The translations under genes and the position numbers were made by a program. Of a stretch of 19,726 bases of DNA, positions 9,530 through 16,209 are shown piece by piece. The notes beneath the pieces are model-generated. The model was not told the DNA's origin and made no database searches. It was given only the letters and a program-made list of their open reading frames with translations. Origin of the DNA: JBEBGV01 sp040081265 (GTDB taxonomy: Bacteria; Acidobacteriota; Vicinamibacteria; Vicinamibacterales; UBA2999); contig JBEBGV010000078.1 in assembly GCA_040081265.1 (NCBI GenBank), forward strand, positions 1 through 19,726, in the 5' to 3' direction. The first letter of the stretch is position 1. The number at the start of each line of letters is the position of its first letter.

Positions 9530-10612
9530 ATGGCCACAATCAAGAAAATCGGTGTCCTCACCGGAGGCGGTGACGCTCCCGGGCTCAATGCTGTCATCCG
9601 TGCGGTCGTCAAAGCGGCCACCAACGCCGGCGTCGAGGTCCTCGGTCTCGAGGACAGCTTCGATGGGTTGATCTACCCCGAGAAGTCGCGGCTGCTGACG
9701 CCACGAGACGTGACCGGCATCCTTCGCCTGGGAGGCACGATTCTCGGAACGGTCAACACCGGCAATCCGTTCCTGAAGCCAATCGTGACCCCGGAGGGCA
9801 CGTTCAACTACAGCGACCGCGTGATGGACCTGTTTCAGCGTGACGGTCTCGACGCGCTTGTCTGTATCGGAGGGGATGGGACGCTCGCGATTTCGTACGA
9901 GTTCTACAAACGAGGCATCCCGCTTGTCGGCGTGCCCAAGACCATCGACAACGATATTTTCGGAACCACCAGCTGTTTCGGATTCGACACAGCGGTCAGC
10001 TTCGCCACTGACGCGATCGATCGCCTGCACACCACCGCCGAAGCCCATCGCCGAATCATCGTCGTCGAGGTGATGGGTCGTTATGCCGGGTGGATTGCTC
10101 TCCATGCGGGAGTGGCCGGTGGCGCCGACGTGATCCTGATTCCGGAAATCACCTACGACGTGGAGAAGGTTGCTGCGGCCGTCATGCAGCGTGATGCCAA
10201 GGGTGCCCGCTTCAGCATCGTCGTCGTCGCCGAAGGAGCCAAGCCAAAGGGAGGCTCGGTGTCGCTGATCGAGTCTGCCCACGGAGGGCACGCTGAGCGT
10301 CTGGGTGGCGCGGCCATGGCCGTGTCGAACGCGCTCGAGAAGCTGACCGGCAAGGAAACGCGGTATGTCGTGCTCGGACACCTGCAGCGCGGCGGCGCCC
10401 CGACGGCGTTCGATCGGACGCTGGCGACGCGATTTGGCGGCAAGGCCGTCGAACTGATTCTCAAGGGACAGTTCGGCAAGATGGTCGCGAACCATCCCCC
10501 CGACATCGTGCCGGTTCCGCTTGGTGAGGTCGTGGGGCGTCAGAAACTCGTCCCGCTCGACTACGACCTGCTGCTGACGGCACGGTCGATCGGCGTCTCC
10601 TTTGGCGACTGA
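9530..10612 (+). CDS. pfkA: 6-phosphofructokinase (ATP-type active-site glycine)
   Basis: This 360-residue enzyme phosphorylates fructose 6-phosphate to fructose 1,6-bisphosphate in cytosolic glycolysis. Visible motifs are GGGDAPGLN (12-20, nucleotide loop), IGGDGT (113-118), PKTIDND (136-142, with the catalytic aspartate at 140), MGRYAGW (182-188), PE (205-206) and HLQRGG (284-289). Gly117 at the position of E. coli Gly104 points to ATP rather than pyrophosphate as donor. Lys137, where E. coli has glycine, is typical of pyrophosphate enzymes and of the actinobacterial ATP group with the G/K combination. The length exceeds the roughly 320 residues of E. coli PfkA. The frame is open upstream to an ATG at 9368, but that would overlap the giant gene and add 54 non-homologous residues; MATIKKIGVLTGG is the family-like start. 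No clear Shine-Dalgarno is seen before it. Confidence 0.95.
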   Translation: MATIKKIGVLTGGGDAPGLNAVIRAVVKAATNAGVEVLGLEDSFDGLIYPEKSRLLTPRDVTGILRLGGTILGTVNTGNPFLKPIVTPEGTFNYSDRVMDLFQRDGLDALVCIGGDGTLAISYEFYKRGIPLVGVPKTIDNDIFGTTSCFGFDTAVSFATDAIDRLHTTAEAHRRIIVVEVMGRYAGWIALHAGVAGGADVILIPEITYDVEKVAAAVMQRDAKGARFSIVVVAEGAKPKGGSVSLIESAHGGHAERLGGAAMAVSNALEKLTGKETRYVVLGHLQRGGAPTAFDRTLATRFGGKAVELILKGQFGKMVANHPPDIVPVPLGEVVGRQKLVPLDYDLLLTARSIGVSFGD

Positions 10613-10618
10613 CCGTCG

Positions 10619-11026
10619 TTGGAGTCGTCTCCGCTCCTGATCACATTCGTCGCTCCGGCCAGGCTGATTCGCGAGCAGCACCGCGGGTCGGATCTGCCGA
10701 TCATGCGCAATGGCCCGCCGGGCACCTTCGTCGTCTTTCCGCACGGGCTGCGCGTCTCCCTGCCAACCGATCAAGTCGTGTACGCGAATGACGCCGAGGG
10801 GGTGGTGACCGTCGGTTTCGGAGGGATGGCATTCAGCGGCGTTGAAGACGGCCAGCTGGTGTGCCTTCGCGTGCGCGACCTCTTGCCCGAGGCGCAGTTG
10901 TCGCCCGATCGCAGTCACCGGATGCAACTCGACCCGACGTGGGTAGCGTCGATCGACGAGCACGCGCACCGCGTCTGGCCTCCGCTCCGCGATCAGGTCC
11001 TGCAATTCCGTCGACCAAATCCGTAG
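10619..11026 (+). CDS. Small protein of unknown function downstream of pfkA
   Basis: This 135-residue reading frame starts with TTG six bases after the pfkA stop and in the same frame. An ATG at 10703 would give a shorter 107-residue form. Third codon positions are strongly G/C, like the neighbours, which supports real coding. The sequence is soluble-looking, with no signal peptide or membrane segment. It has a central beta-like part rich in Val and Gly (RVSLPTDQVVYANDAEGVV) and a C-terminal part RMQLDPTWVASIDE. I do not recognise the family. A faint resemblance to LytTR-type beta-rich DNA-binding domains was considered but is too weak to assign. Proximity to pfkA suggests co-transcription. 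Confidence 0.65.
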   Translation: MESSPLLITFVAPARLIREQHRGSDLPIMRNGPPGTFVVFPHGLRVSLPTDQVVYANDAEGVVTVGFGGMAFSGVEDGQLVCLRVRDLLPEAQLSPDRSHRMQLDPTWVASIDEHAHRVWPPLRDQVLQFRRPNP

Positions 11027-11062
11027 CCCGCACAATTTCAGGAGCCCTGCTGGTCGCGACGG

Positions 11063-11071
11063 TGCTAGATT
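11063..11071 (+). promoter_or_regulatory. Candidate extended -10 promoter for the Tat-exported gene pair
   Basis: TG-C-TAGATT forms an extended -10 (TG at 11063-11064, hexamer 11066-11071). It is 20 bases before the downstream ATG, giving a leader of only about 13-15 bases that contains the GGAGG at 11083-11087. No good -35 is seen. Confidence 0.4.
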
Positions 11072-11091
11072 AGCCGTCACACGGAGGTGTG

Positions 11092-11853
11092 ATGGCAGTA
11101 TCACGACGACAGGCAATCTCGATGTCCGGCGCCACGCTGGCAGGACTCACGCTCGGGGTCGGACAACTCGAAGCCGCGCAGGCTCCTGCGGCCCCCGCCG
11201 CCCCGGCTGCCGCGGCGGCCTGGCCCGAGAGCCTCGTTGAAAGCCCGCTCAGAGCGGGGTTTCCTGCAGAGCTGCCGCTGCTGGCAGACGGTTCCGCGCC
11301 CGAACACGCCGCGAGCGAGGCTGGCCCGATTACACCCCCGCTCTTCTGGCGCACACAGGGACGGGTGACACCGCCCAATCTGGCGACGCCGCAGACGATG
11401 GCGATTCGCGTCGATACGCGCGGGCTGGGGAAGCTCCGAGGTACGCTGCGTTTTGCTGACCTCGAGAAGCTGCCACGTGTGACCGGCACCTACCTGCTCC
11501 AGTGCGGGGCGGCCAACCCCCGGGGAGTTGTGACTTGGACAGGTGTCCGCTTCTCTGACTTCGCCGACATGCTCGGCCTCAACCCCCGGGTTCACTACGC
11601 TCGATTCGTCTCGGTCGACGGCATGATCAACGACGAGGATATGGCGACGCTCCGGCACCGGCAGGTGATGCTGGCGTGGATGATGAACGGGCAGACGCTG
11701 TCGGCGGATCACGGAGCGCCCCTTCGCCTGATCGTGCCGTTCCGTTACGGGAACCGCAGCATCAAGGCGATTAACGAGATTTCATTCGGCACACCAGGCC
11801 TTCCCGGACTCGTGCTCCCCACCCCGGCACCAGCCGGTGGTCGCGGCGCCTAG
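11092..11853 (+). CDS. Tat-exported molybdopterin-binding domain oxidoreductase (sulfite-oxidase type)
   Basis: The 253-residue protein begins with a twin-arginine signal (SRRQAIS, residues 4-10, then a hydrophobic stretch to about 29) and an Ala/Pro spacer. The rest matches the oxidoreductase molybdopterin-binding fold of sulfite oxidase/YedY relatives: LQCGAANPRG with Cys138 as likely molybdenum ligand, WTGVRFSDF (149-157), MNGQTLSADHGAPLR (198-212) and a final SIKAINEISF (223-232). Tat export fits an enzyme that folds around its cofactor in the cytoplasm and works in the periplasm. No haem domain is present, so an electron partner is needed, and the substrate is unknown. GTG at 11089 is possible, but the ATG at 11092 has the better distance (4 bases) from GGAGG. 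The next gene starts 4 bases after its stop. Confidence 0.85.
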   Translation: MAVSRRQAISMSGATLAGLTLGVGQLEAAQAPAAPAAPAAAAAWPESLVESPLRAGFPAELPLLADGSAPEHAASEAGPITPPLFWRTQGRVTPPNLATPQTMAIRVDTRGLGKLRGTLRFADLEKLPRVTGTYLLQCGAANPRGVVTWTGVRFSDFADMLGLNPRVHYARFVSVDGMINDEDMATLRHRQVMLAWMMNGQTLSADHGAPLRLIVPFRYGNRSIKAINEISFGTPGLPGLVLPTPAPAGGRGA

Positions 11854-11857
11854 GGCG

Positions 11858-12841
11858 ATGCGCCGGCGGGGCGGGCGTGCGGTAGGTCGCAGAGCGTTCC
11901 TCAGCGCCGCTGGCATGTCGGCGGCCGCAGTCGCCGTCTCTGGCCGCGGCCAGGATTCGACGGCTGGTGTCAGGGGTCCCTCTGTCTGGATGGACATGGA
12001 CCAGAAGACGCTCGACGACGCCTACGACCAGACGGTGTGGGCGCCCAATCGCCCGTTGCTTCTTGCCAGGTACGCCAGCAACAGCGAGGTGGTCCGTCGC
12101 CGCCTCGGCTCACCGCACCGGATGGCGTATGGACCGACGCCCATCGAGCAGCTCGATGTGTTCGTCAGCAATCGCAGGAATGCGCCCATTCACGTCTTCA
12201 TCCATGGCGGGCAGTGGCGTGGCGGTTTCGCAAGGGACTACGCATTCCTCGCCGAGAACCTCGTTCGCGCCGGCGCTCACGTGGTCATTCCAGACTTCGT
12301 GAACGTGCTCGAGACCGGCGGGCACCTGGGGCCGATGGCCGACCAGGTGAGGCAGGCGATCGGCTGGGTCTACAAGAACGGCAGGTCGTTCGGCGGGGAT
12401 CCCGAGCGGCTGTTTCTCTCAGGTCATTCGTCGGGCGCGCATCTGGCCGGCGTCGCTCTCGTCACTGACTGGAGAGCACAGGCCCTTCCCGAGGACATCG
12501 TCAAGGGTGCGATGCTGTGCAGCGCGATGTACGAATTGAAGCCGGTCGCTCTCTCGGCCAGGAGCTCGTATGTCAAGTTCACCAGCGACGTCGAGGACGC
12601 TCTCAGCTCGCAGCGTCACCTGATGCGGCTTCATTGTCCGGTCGTCGCGGCGTATGGCACCGGCGAGAGTCCGGAGTTCCAGCGGCAATCTCGCGATTTC
12701 GCGGCTGCGGCCAGGGCAGCGGGGAAGTCGGTGGACGTGCTCGTTGCCGAGAACTACAACCACTTCGAGATCCTGGAGACGATGGCCAACCCCATCGGTC
12801 TCCTCGGGCGGGCCGTGCTCGACCAGATGAAACTGGGCTGA
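11858..12841 (+). CDS. Tat-exported alpha/beta hydrolase, arylformamidase/esterase-like
   Basis: The 327-residue protein has a clear twin-arginine signal near its N-terminus (GRRAFLSAAG, followed by an Ala-rich hydrophobic stretch). The mature part is an alpha/beta hydrolase: HGGQWRGG (116-123, oxyanion-hole HGG), nucleophile elbow GHSSGAH with Ser191, a possible acid Glu270 in GTGESPEF, and likely catalytic His302 in NYNHFEI. The HGG-W pattern and the E-F-x-R-Q-S segment resemble kynurenine formamidase-like hydrolases, but export makes a true tryptophan-catabolic role doubtful. Substrate is unknown. A GTG at 11837 in frame would overlap the previous gene by 17 bases; the ATG at 11858 keeps the Tat signal intact. 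It is probably co-transcribed with the molybdopterin protein. It converges with frr with only 6 bases between the stops. Confidence 0.85.
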   Translation: MRRRGGRAVGRRAFLSAAGMSAAAVAVSGRGQDSTAGVRGPSVWMDMDQKTLDDAYDQTVWAPNRPLLLARYASNSEVVRRRLGSPHRMAYGPTPIEQLDVFVSNRRNAPIHVFIHGGQWRGGFARDYAFLAENLVRAGAHVVIPDFVNVLETGGHLGPMADQVRQAIGWVYKNGRSFGGDPERLFLSGHSSGAHLAGVALVTDWRAQALPEDIVKGAMLCSAMYELKPVALSARSSYVKFTSDVEDALSSQRHLMRLHCPVVAAYGTGESPEFQRQSRDFAAAARAAGKSVDVLVAENYNHFEILETMANPIGLLGRAVLDQMKLG

Positions 12842-12847
12842 TCCCGT

Positions 12848-13417
12848 TCAGTGGCCCAGGAGGTCCTGGTCCTTCTTCTTCTGCAGCTCGTCGATCATCT
12901 TGACGTGATCGTCGGTCAGCTTCTGCACCTGTTCCAGCCCGCGCTTTTCATCGTCTTCAGAAATCTGGCTGTCTTTGAGCAGCTTCTTGAGCCGATCGTT
13001 GGCGTCGCGACGGACCTGGCGGACGACGTTGCGCCCCTCTTCGGCCTGCTTGTGGACGTGCCGGGAGAGCTCCTTGCGGCGGTCCTCGGTCAGGGAGGGG
13101 ATTGGGATCCGTATCACCTTGCCGTCGTTGGCAGGATTCAGCCCGAGGTCAGAGGTCTGGATCGCCCTCTCAATGGCCTTCATCAGCGACGCGTCGAACG
13201 GCTGGGCGACGATCATCGACGGCTCGGGAACTGAAAGGGAGGCCACCTGGTTGAGCGGCATCCTGGCGCCGTAGGCTTCGACGTGGATGTTGTCGAGCAA
13301 GCCGACCGTGGCGCGCCCAGTGCGGACGTTCGCCATGTCCTTGCGGACGCGATCGATCGCGTGATCCATGCGCGTCTTCATCTCGCCCATCATGCCTTTG
13401 AGATCGTTGAAATCCAT
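12848..13417 (-). CDS. frr: Ribosome recycling factor
   Basis: The 189-residue protein releases post-termination 70S ribosomes together with EF-G. The full family length is present, from MDFNDLKGMMGEMKTRMDHA through VRTGRATVGLLDNIHVEAYG, the IRIPIPSLTEDRRKEL hinge segment and the Lys-rich C-terminal helix. It is the last gene of the rplM-to-frr cluster, 35 bases after pyrH. No strong Shine-Dalgarno is visible before the ATG, so translation may depend on ribosomes arriving from pyrH (inference). The stop lies 6 bases from the converging hydrolase gene, and no terminator hairpin fits in that space. Confidence 0.97.
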   Translation of the reverse strand: MDFNDLKGMMGEMKTRMDHAIDRVRKDMANVRTGRATVGLLDNIHVEAYGARMPLNQVASLSVPEPSMIVAQPFDASLMKAIERAIQTSDLGLNPANDGKVIRIPIPSLTEDRRKELSRHVHKQAEEGRNVVRQVRRDANDRLKKLLKDSQISEDDEKRGLEQVQKLTDDHVKMIDELQKKKDQDLLGH

Positions 13418-13452
13418 AGCGTCCGTCGAGGTGAAGGGCGGCGGCTGCCGCC

Positions 13453-14187
13453 TCAGATACTGACTGTGGTGCCGATCGGCTCACCGAGGACCACGCGGCG
13501 GATGTTGCCGGGCGTTCTCAGGTTGAAGACGACAATCGGCAGCTTGTTGTCCATGCACAGCGATATCGCCGTGGCGTCCATGACCTTCAGCTGCCGTTCG
13601 AGCACCTGCAGGTACGAGATCGTCGGGAACTTGGTGGCGTCGGGATGGAGCATCGGGTCGGCGGAGTAGATACCGTCGACCTTGGTGCCCTTGAGGATGA
13701 CCTCCGCCTTGATCTCCATGGCGCGCAGCGCGGCCGCCGTGTCGGTGGTGAAGTAGGGGTTGCCTGTGCCGGCGGCAAAGATCACGACGCGACCCTTCTC
13801 GAGGTGGCGGATCGCCCGGCGCCTGATGAACGGCTCTGCGACGGCGCGCATTTCGATCGCGGTGACGACGCGGGTCAGGACGTTCTGCTGTTCGAGGGCA
13901 TCTTGCAGCGCCAGGGCGTTGATGACCGTCGCCAGCATGCCCATATAGTCAGCGGTCGCGCGATCCATCCCTCGCGCGCTGGCCGCCAGGCCCCTGAAGA
14001 TGTTGCCGCCCCCGATGACGATGGCGGTCTGGACGCCAATGCTTTGCAGGTCGCCCACGTCACGCGCAATCCGGTTGGCGACCGCCGGGTCAACCCCGAA
14101 CTGCTGGTCACCCATGAGAGCTTCACCGGAGAGTTTGAGGAGAACGCGCTTGTAGGCAGGAGAGACGGAACCCGGCTCGGAAGACAT
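13453..14187 (-). CDS. pyrH: Uridylate kinase (UMP kinase)
   Basis: This 244-residue cytosolic kinase of the amino-acid kinase fold makes UDP from UMP with ATP. Motifs include KLSGEAL (18-24), IGGGNIFRG (58-66), the UMP-site segment DRATADYMGMLATV (75-88), AAGTGNPYFTTDTAA (138-152) and KGTKVDGIYSADP (166-178). Length is normal for the family. Gene order tsf-pyrH-frr is the common bacterial one. There is no Shine-Dalgarno before the ATG; instead a perfect TATAAT lies 8 bases upstream, so the mRNA starting there would be leaderless or nearly so. Confidence 0.97.
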   Translation of the reverse strand: MSSEPGSVSPAYKRVLLKLSGEALMGDQQFGVDPAVANRIARDVGDLQSIGVQTAIVIGGGNIFRGLAASARGMDRATADYMGMLATVINALALQDALEQQNVLTRVVTAIEMRAVAEPFIRRRAIRHLEKGRVVIFAAGTGNPYFTTDTAAALRAMEIKAEVILKGTKVDGIYSADPMLHPDATKFPTISYLQVLERQLKVMDATAISLCMDNKLPIVVFNLRTPGNIRRVVLGEPIGTTVSI

Positions 14188-14195
14188 CGGGACAA

Positions 14196-14201
14196 ATTAT
14201 A
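14196..14201 (-). promoter_or_regulatory. Perfect TATAAT -10 box directly before pyrH (possible leaderless promoter)
   Basis: On the minus strand TATAAT ends 8 bases before the pyrH ATG, which would place the transcription start within about 0-2 bases of the start codon. No good -35 exists; the expected -35 position falls inside the adjacent inverted repeat arm (ACTGCC at 14219-14224). The absence of a ribosome-binding site before pyrH agrees with a leaderless start. Confidence 0.5.
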
Positions 14202-14297
14202 GTCGGCAGTGGGCAGTCGGCAGTAGCCAGGGGAGTCGGCAGCAGGCGTCTGGCCCCGGAGCTCTTCCTGCCCACTGCCGACTGCCCACTGCCAACT
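14201..14297. repeat. Long inverted repeat built on GTCGGCAGT/GGGCAGT units between tsf and pyrH
   Basis: The left arm 14201-14224 and the right arm 14274-14297 are reverse complements at 23 of 24 positions; the loop is 49 bases. Each arm is itself made of near-repeats of (G/C)(G/C)GCAGT, and another GTCGGCAG unit lies at 14234-14241 in the loop. It fills most of the 119-base gap between tsf and pyrH. In RNA it would form a strong stem after tsf, but no T-tract follows on the minus strand, so it is not a classic intrinsic terminator. It looks like an interspersed palindromic element. Confidence 0.85.
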
Positions 14298-14306
14298 GAA
14301 CGCTAC

Positions 14307-14912
14307 CTACTCAGTCCCCTCGCCCAACCGGAAGCGCACGAAGCGCGCGAGCTGGATGTTCTCGCCGGTCTTGGCCGTGGCCGCTGCGACGAGCTGGCCA
14401 ATGGTGACGTTTCCGTCGCGGATGGACGGCTGATCGACCAGGACGAACTGGGAGTAGAACGTGCCGAGCTTACCGTCGATGATCTTCTCGAGCACATTGG
14501 CGGGCTTGCCCGAGTTCTCCATCTGGGCGCGATAGATGCCCTTTTCCTTCTCGATGGCTTCAGCGGGCACGTCTTCGCGGCGAACCCACCTGGGATCGGC
14601 GGCGGCGATATGCATCGAGATCTCGCGGGCGAGGTTCTGGAAGTCGTCGGTGCGGGCCACGAAGTCGGACTCGCAGTTCACCTCGAGCAGCACGCCGATG
14701 CGACCGCCCAGGTGAATGTAGCTCGTGATGAGGCCCTGCCCGGTGGACCTCCCGGCGCGCTTGGCGGCCTGAGCCAGCCCGCGCTTGCGCAGCAGGGTGA
14801 TGGCCTCATCGAGGTTCCCGTTGGCCTCAGTCAGCGCGGCCTTGCACTCCATCATGCCCGCGCCCGTCTTGTCGCGGAGTTGCTTGACCTGGTCCGCAGT
14901 TATCGTCGCCAT
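14307..14912 (-). CDS. tsf: Elongation factor Ts (short form)
   Basis: This 201-residue factor exchanges GDP for GTP on EF-Tu. The N-terminal UBA-like domain (TADQVKQLRDKTGAGMMECK, residues 5-24) and the EF-Tu-contacting NCESDFVAR (79-87; TDFVAK in E. coli) are intact. At about 200 residues it is the compact form, as in Thermus, compared with roughly 283 in E. coli, so the shortness is a known family variant and not truncation. A GGAG lies about 10 bases before the ATG. It follows rpsB after 77 bases that include a terminator-like hairpin. Confidence 0.97.
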   Translation of the reverse strand: MATITADQVKQLRDKTGAGMMECKAALTEANGNLDEAITLLRKRGLAQAAKRAGRSTGQGLITSYIHLGGRIGVLLEVNCESDFVARTDDFQNLAREISMHIAAADPRWVRREDVPAEAIEKEKGIYRAQMENSGKPANVLEKIIDGKLGTFYSQFVLVDQPSIRDGNVTIGQLVAAATAKTGENIQLARFVRFRLGEGTE

Positions 14913-14936
14913 GTGCGTGTTGCTCCGTCCGTACAG

Positions 14937-14964
14937 AAAAACGCCGGCTCACCTCGAGCCGGCG
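14937..14964 (-). terminator. Intrinsic terminator/attenuator between rpsB and tsf
   Basis: On the minus strand a perfect 9-bp stem CGCCGGCTC/GAGCCGGCG (14942-14950 and 14956-14964) with a 5-base loop is followed immediately by five T (14941-14937). It lies 25 bases after the rpsB stop. Since tsf and the following genes need expression too, partial termination is the likely role. Confidence 0.75.
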
Positions 14965-14989
14965 CATGAATCAACCTTGGGGCCGTCCC

Positions 14990-15802
14990 TTATGCGCCGG
15001 CGGGCGTCGGGGCGGGTTCACGCCGCTGCGGGCGCACGGTGCGCGTGAGCCTGGCGGCAGCATCCGCGGCAGCCGATTCCTCGGCCTTGGCGGCTTCCTC
15101 TTCGGCAATGCGCGATTCGCGCATCTGTCGTCCACCGAGCAGGGAATCAGCGATCTTTGATACGAACAGACGGATCGCCCGGAGGGCATCGTCGTTGCCC
15201 GGGATCACGTAGTCGACTTCGTCGGGGTCGCAATTGGTGTCGACGATGCCGATCACCGGAATCTTCAGCTTGCGCGCCTCGTCGACGGCAATCTTTTCCT
15301 TGCGGGTGTCGACCACAAAGATCGCGTCGGGCAGTCGGGCCATGTGGCGAATGCCTTCGAGATTCTTGAGGAGCTTGCGCTTCTCCTTCTCGTTGCGGGC
15401 GATCTCCTTCTTGGAGAGGGTGTCGTAGCGACCGTCGGTCACCATGGCTTCGAGATCCCGCAGCCGACCGAGACTGCGCTGAATCGTCGTGAAGTTGGTG
15501 AGCAGGCCGCCCAACCACCGCTGATTGACATAGAACATGCCGCAGCGCTGGGCTTCCTCCGAGATCACGTCCTGAGCCTGTCGCTTGGTGCCCACGAAGA
15601 GGACCGTGCGGCCGTCGGCCGCGAGCTTCGTCAGGAAGTCTTCGGCGTCCCGAAACTTCTTCACCGTCTTGTTCAAGTCGAGGATGTAGATGCCGTTCCG
15701 CTCCCCGAAAATGAACTCTTTCATCTTCGGGTTCCACCGTTTCGTCTGGTGGCCGAAGTGAACGCCCGCTTCCAACAGATCCTTCATCGCGATACCGGAC
15801 AA
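14990..15802 (-). CDS. rpsB: 30S ribosomal protein S2
   Basis: The 270-residue protein has the full S2 domain: MKDLLEAGVHFGHQTKRWNP near the N-terminus, VLFVGTKRQAQ, YVNQRWLGGLLTNF, and DAIFVVDTRKEKIAVDEA, ending near residue 220. An Ala/Glu/Arg-rich tail of about 45 residues follows. The start is TTG at 15800-15802, chosen because AGGGAGGA (15806-15813 on the minus strand) lies just upstream; the ATG at 15787 would be 19 bases from it. The gene lies 13 bases after rpsI and is probably read from the rplM promoter. A terminator-like hairpin downstream may set the ratio of S2 to EF-Ts. Confidence 0.97.
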   Translation of the reverse strand: MSGIAMKDLLEAGVHFGHQTKRWNPKMKEFIFGERNGIYILDLNKTVKKFRDAEDFLTKLAADGRTVLFVGTKRQAQDVISEEAQRCGMFYVNQRWLGGLLTNFTTIQRSLGRLRDLEAMVTDGRYDTLSKKEIARNEKEKRKLLKNLEGIRHMARLPDAIFVVDTRKEKIAVDEARKLKIPVIGIVDTNCDPDEVDYVIPGNDDALRAIRLFVSKIADSLLGGRQMRESRIAEEEAAKAEESAAADAAARLTRTVRPQRREPAPTPAGA

Positions 15803-15805
15803 GCT

Positions 15806-15813
15806 TCCTCCCT
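15806..15813 (-). promoter_or_regulatory. Strong ribosome binding site deciding the rpsB TTG start
   Basis: AGGGAGGA on the minus strand contains GGAGG 4 bases before the TTG at 15802. It supports TTG over the downstream ATG at 15787. Confidence 0.75.
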
Positions 15814-15815
15814 CT

Positions 15816-16208
15816 CTAACGCTTACTGAACTGGAAGCGCTTGCGCGCGCCAGCCAAACCGTACTTCTTCCGTTCCTTGACGCGGGAATCCGACGTCAGG
15901 AGCCCGTCCTTCTTGAGCGACTTGCGCAGTTCGGCGTCGAAGAGCACCAGCGCGCGAGCGATGCCGAGGCGAACCGCGCCGGCCTGCCCGTTGACGCCGC
16001 CACCGGCAACGGTCGCCAGGATGTCGAACTTCTCGGTGCTCTCCGTCAGCACGAGCGGGCGCTTCACGTTCATGCGAAGCGTCTCGGTGGGGAAGAAGCG
16101 CTCGAATTCGCGGTGATTGACCGTGATGGTGCCGGTACCGGGGCGGAGGAACACGCGCGCGGCGGCGGTCTTGCGACGACCTGTTGAGTAGTATTCGATG
16201 CTGGCCAA
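15816..16208 (-). CDS. rpsI: 30S ribosomal protein S9
   Basis: The 130-residue protein shows YYSTGRRKTAAARVFLRPG (6-24), NHREFERFF, the Gly-rich GGGVNGQAGAVRLGIARAL and the terminal KRFQFSKR whose last residues reach the P-site tRNA in known ribosomes. The start is TTG (16206-16208), one base after the rplM stop; no ATG or GTG fits nearby. GAGG at 16218-16221 lies 9 bases upstream, inside the end of rplM. Translational coupling to rplM is likely. Gene pair rplM-rpsI is nearly universal in bacteria. Confidence 0.97.
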   Translation of the reverse strand: MASIEYYSTGRRKTAAARVFLRPGTGTITVNHREFERFFPTETLRMNVKRPLVLTESTEKFDILATVAGGGVNGQAGAVRLGIARALVLFDAELRKSLKKDGLLTSDSRVKERKKYGLAGARKRFQFSKR

Positions 16209-16209
16209 G

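Noticed and set aside
10735..10990. LytTR-type DNA-binding domain in the small protein after pfkA
   Set aside because: Only loose similarity in strand pattern; the usual Tyr/Ile-Glu and Arg-x-His-Arg-Ser motifs are missing.
9515..11116. 533-codon minus-strand frame across pfkA and the small downstream gene
   Set aside because: It is the antisense shadow of an unmistakable phosphofructokinase; the translated sequence is Arg/His/Asp-rich with no family features.
12839..12850. Bidirectional terminator between the converging hydrolase and frr genes
   Set aside because: Only 6 bases separate the stops and no stem with a T-tract is seen on either strand.
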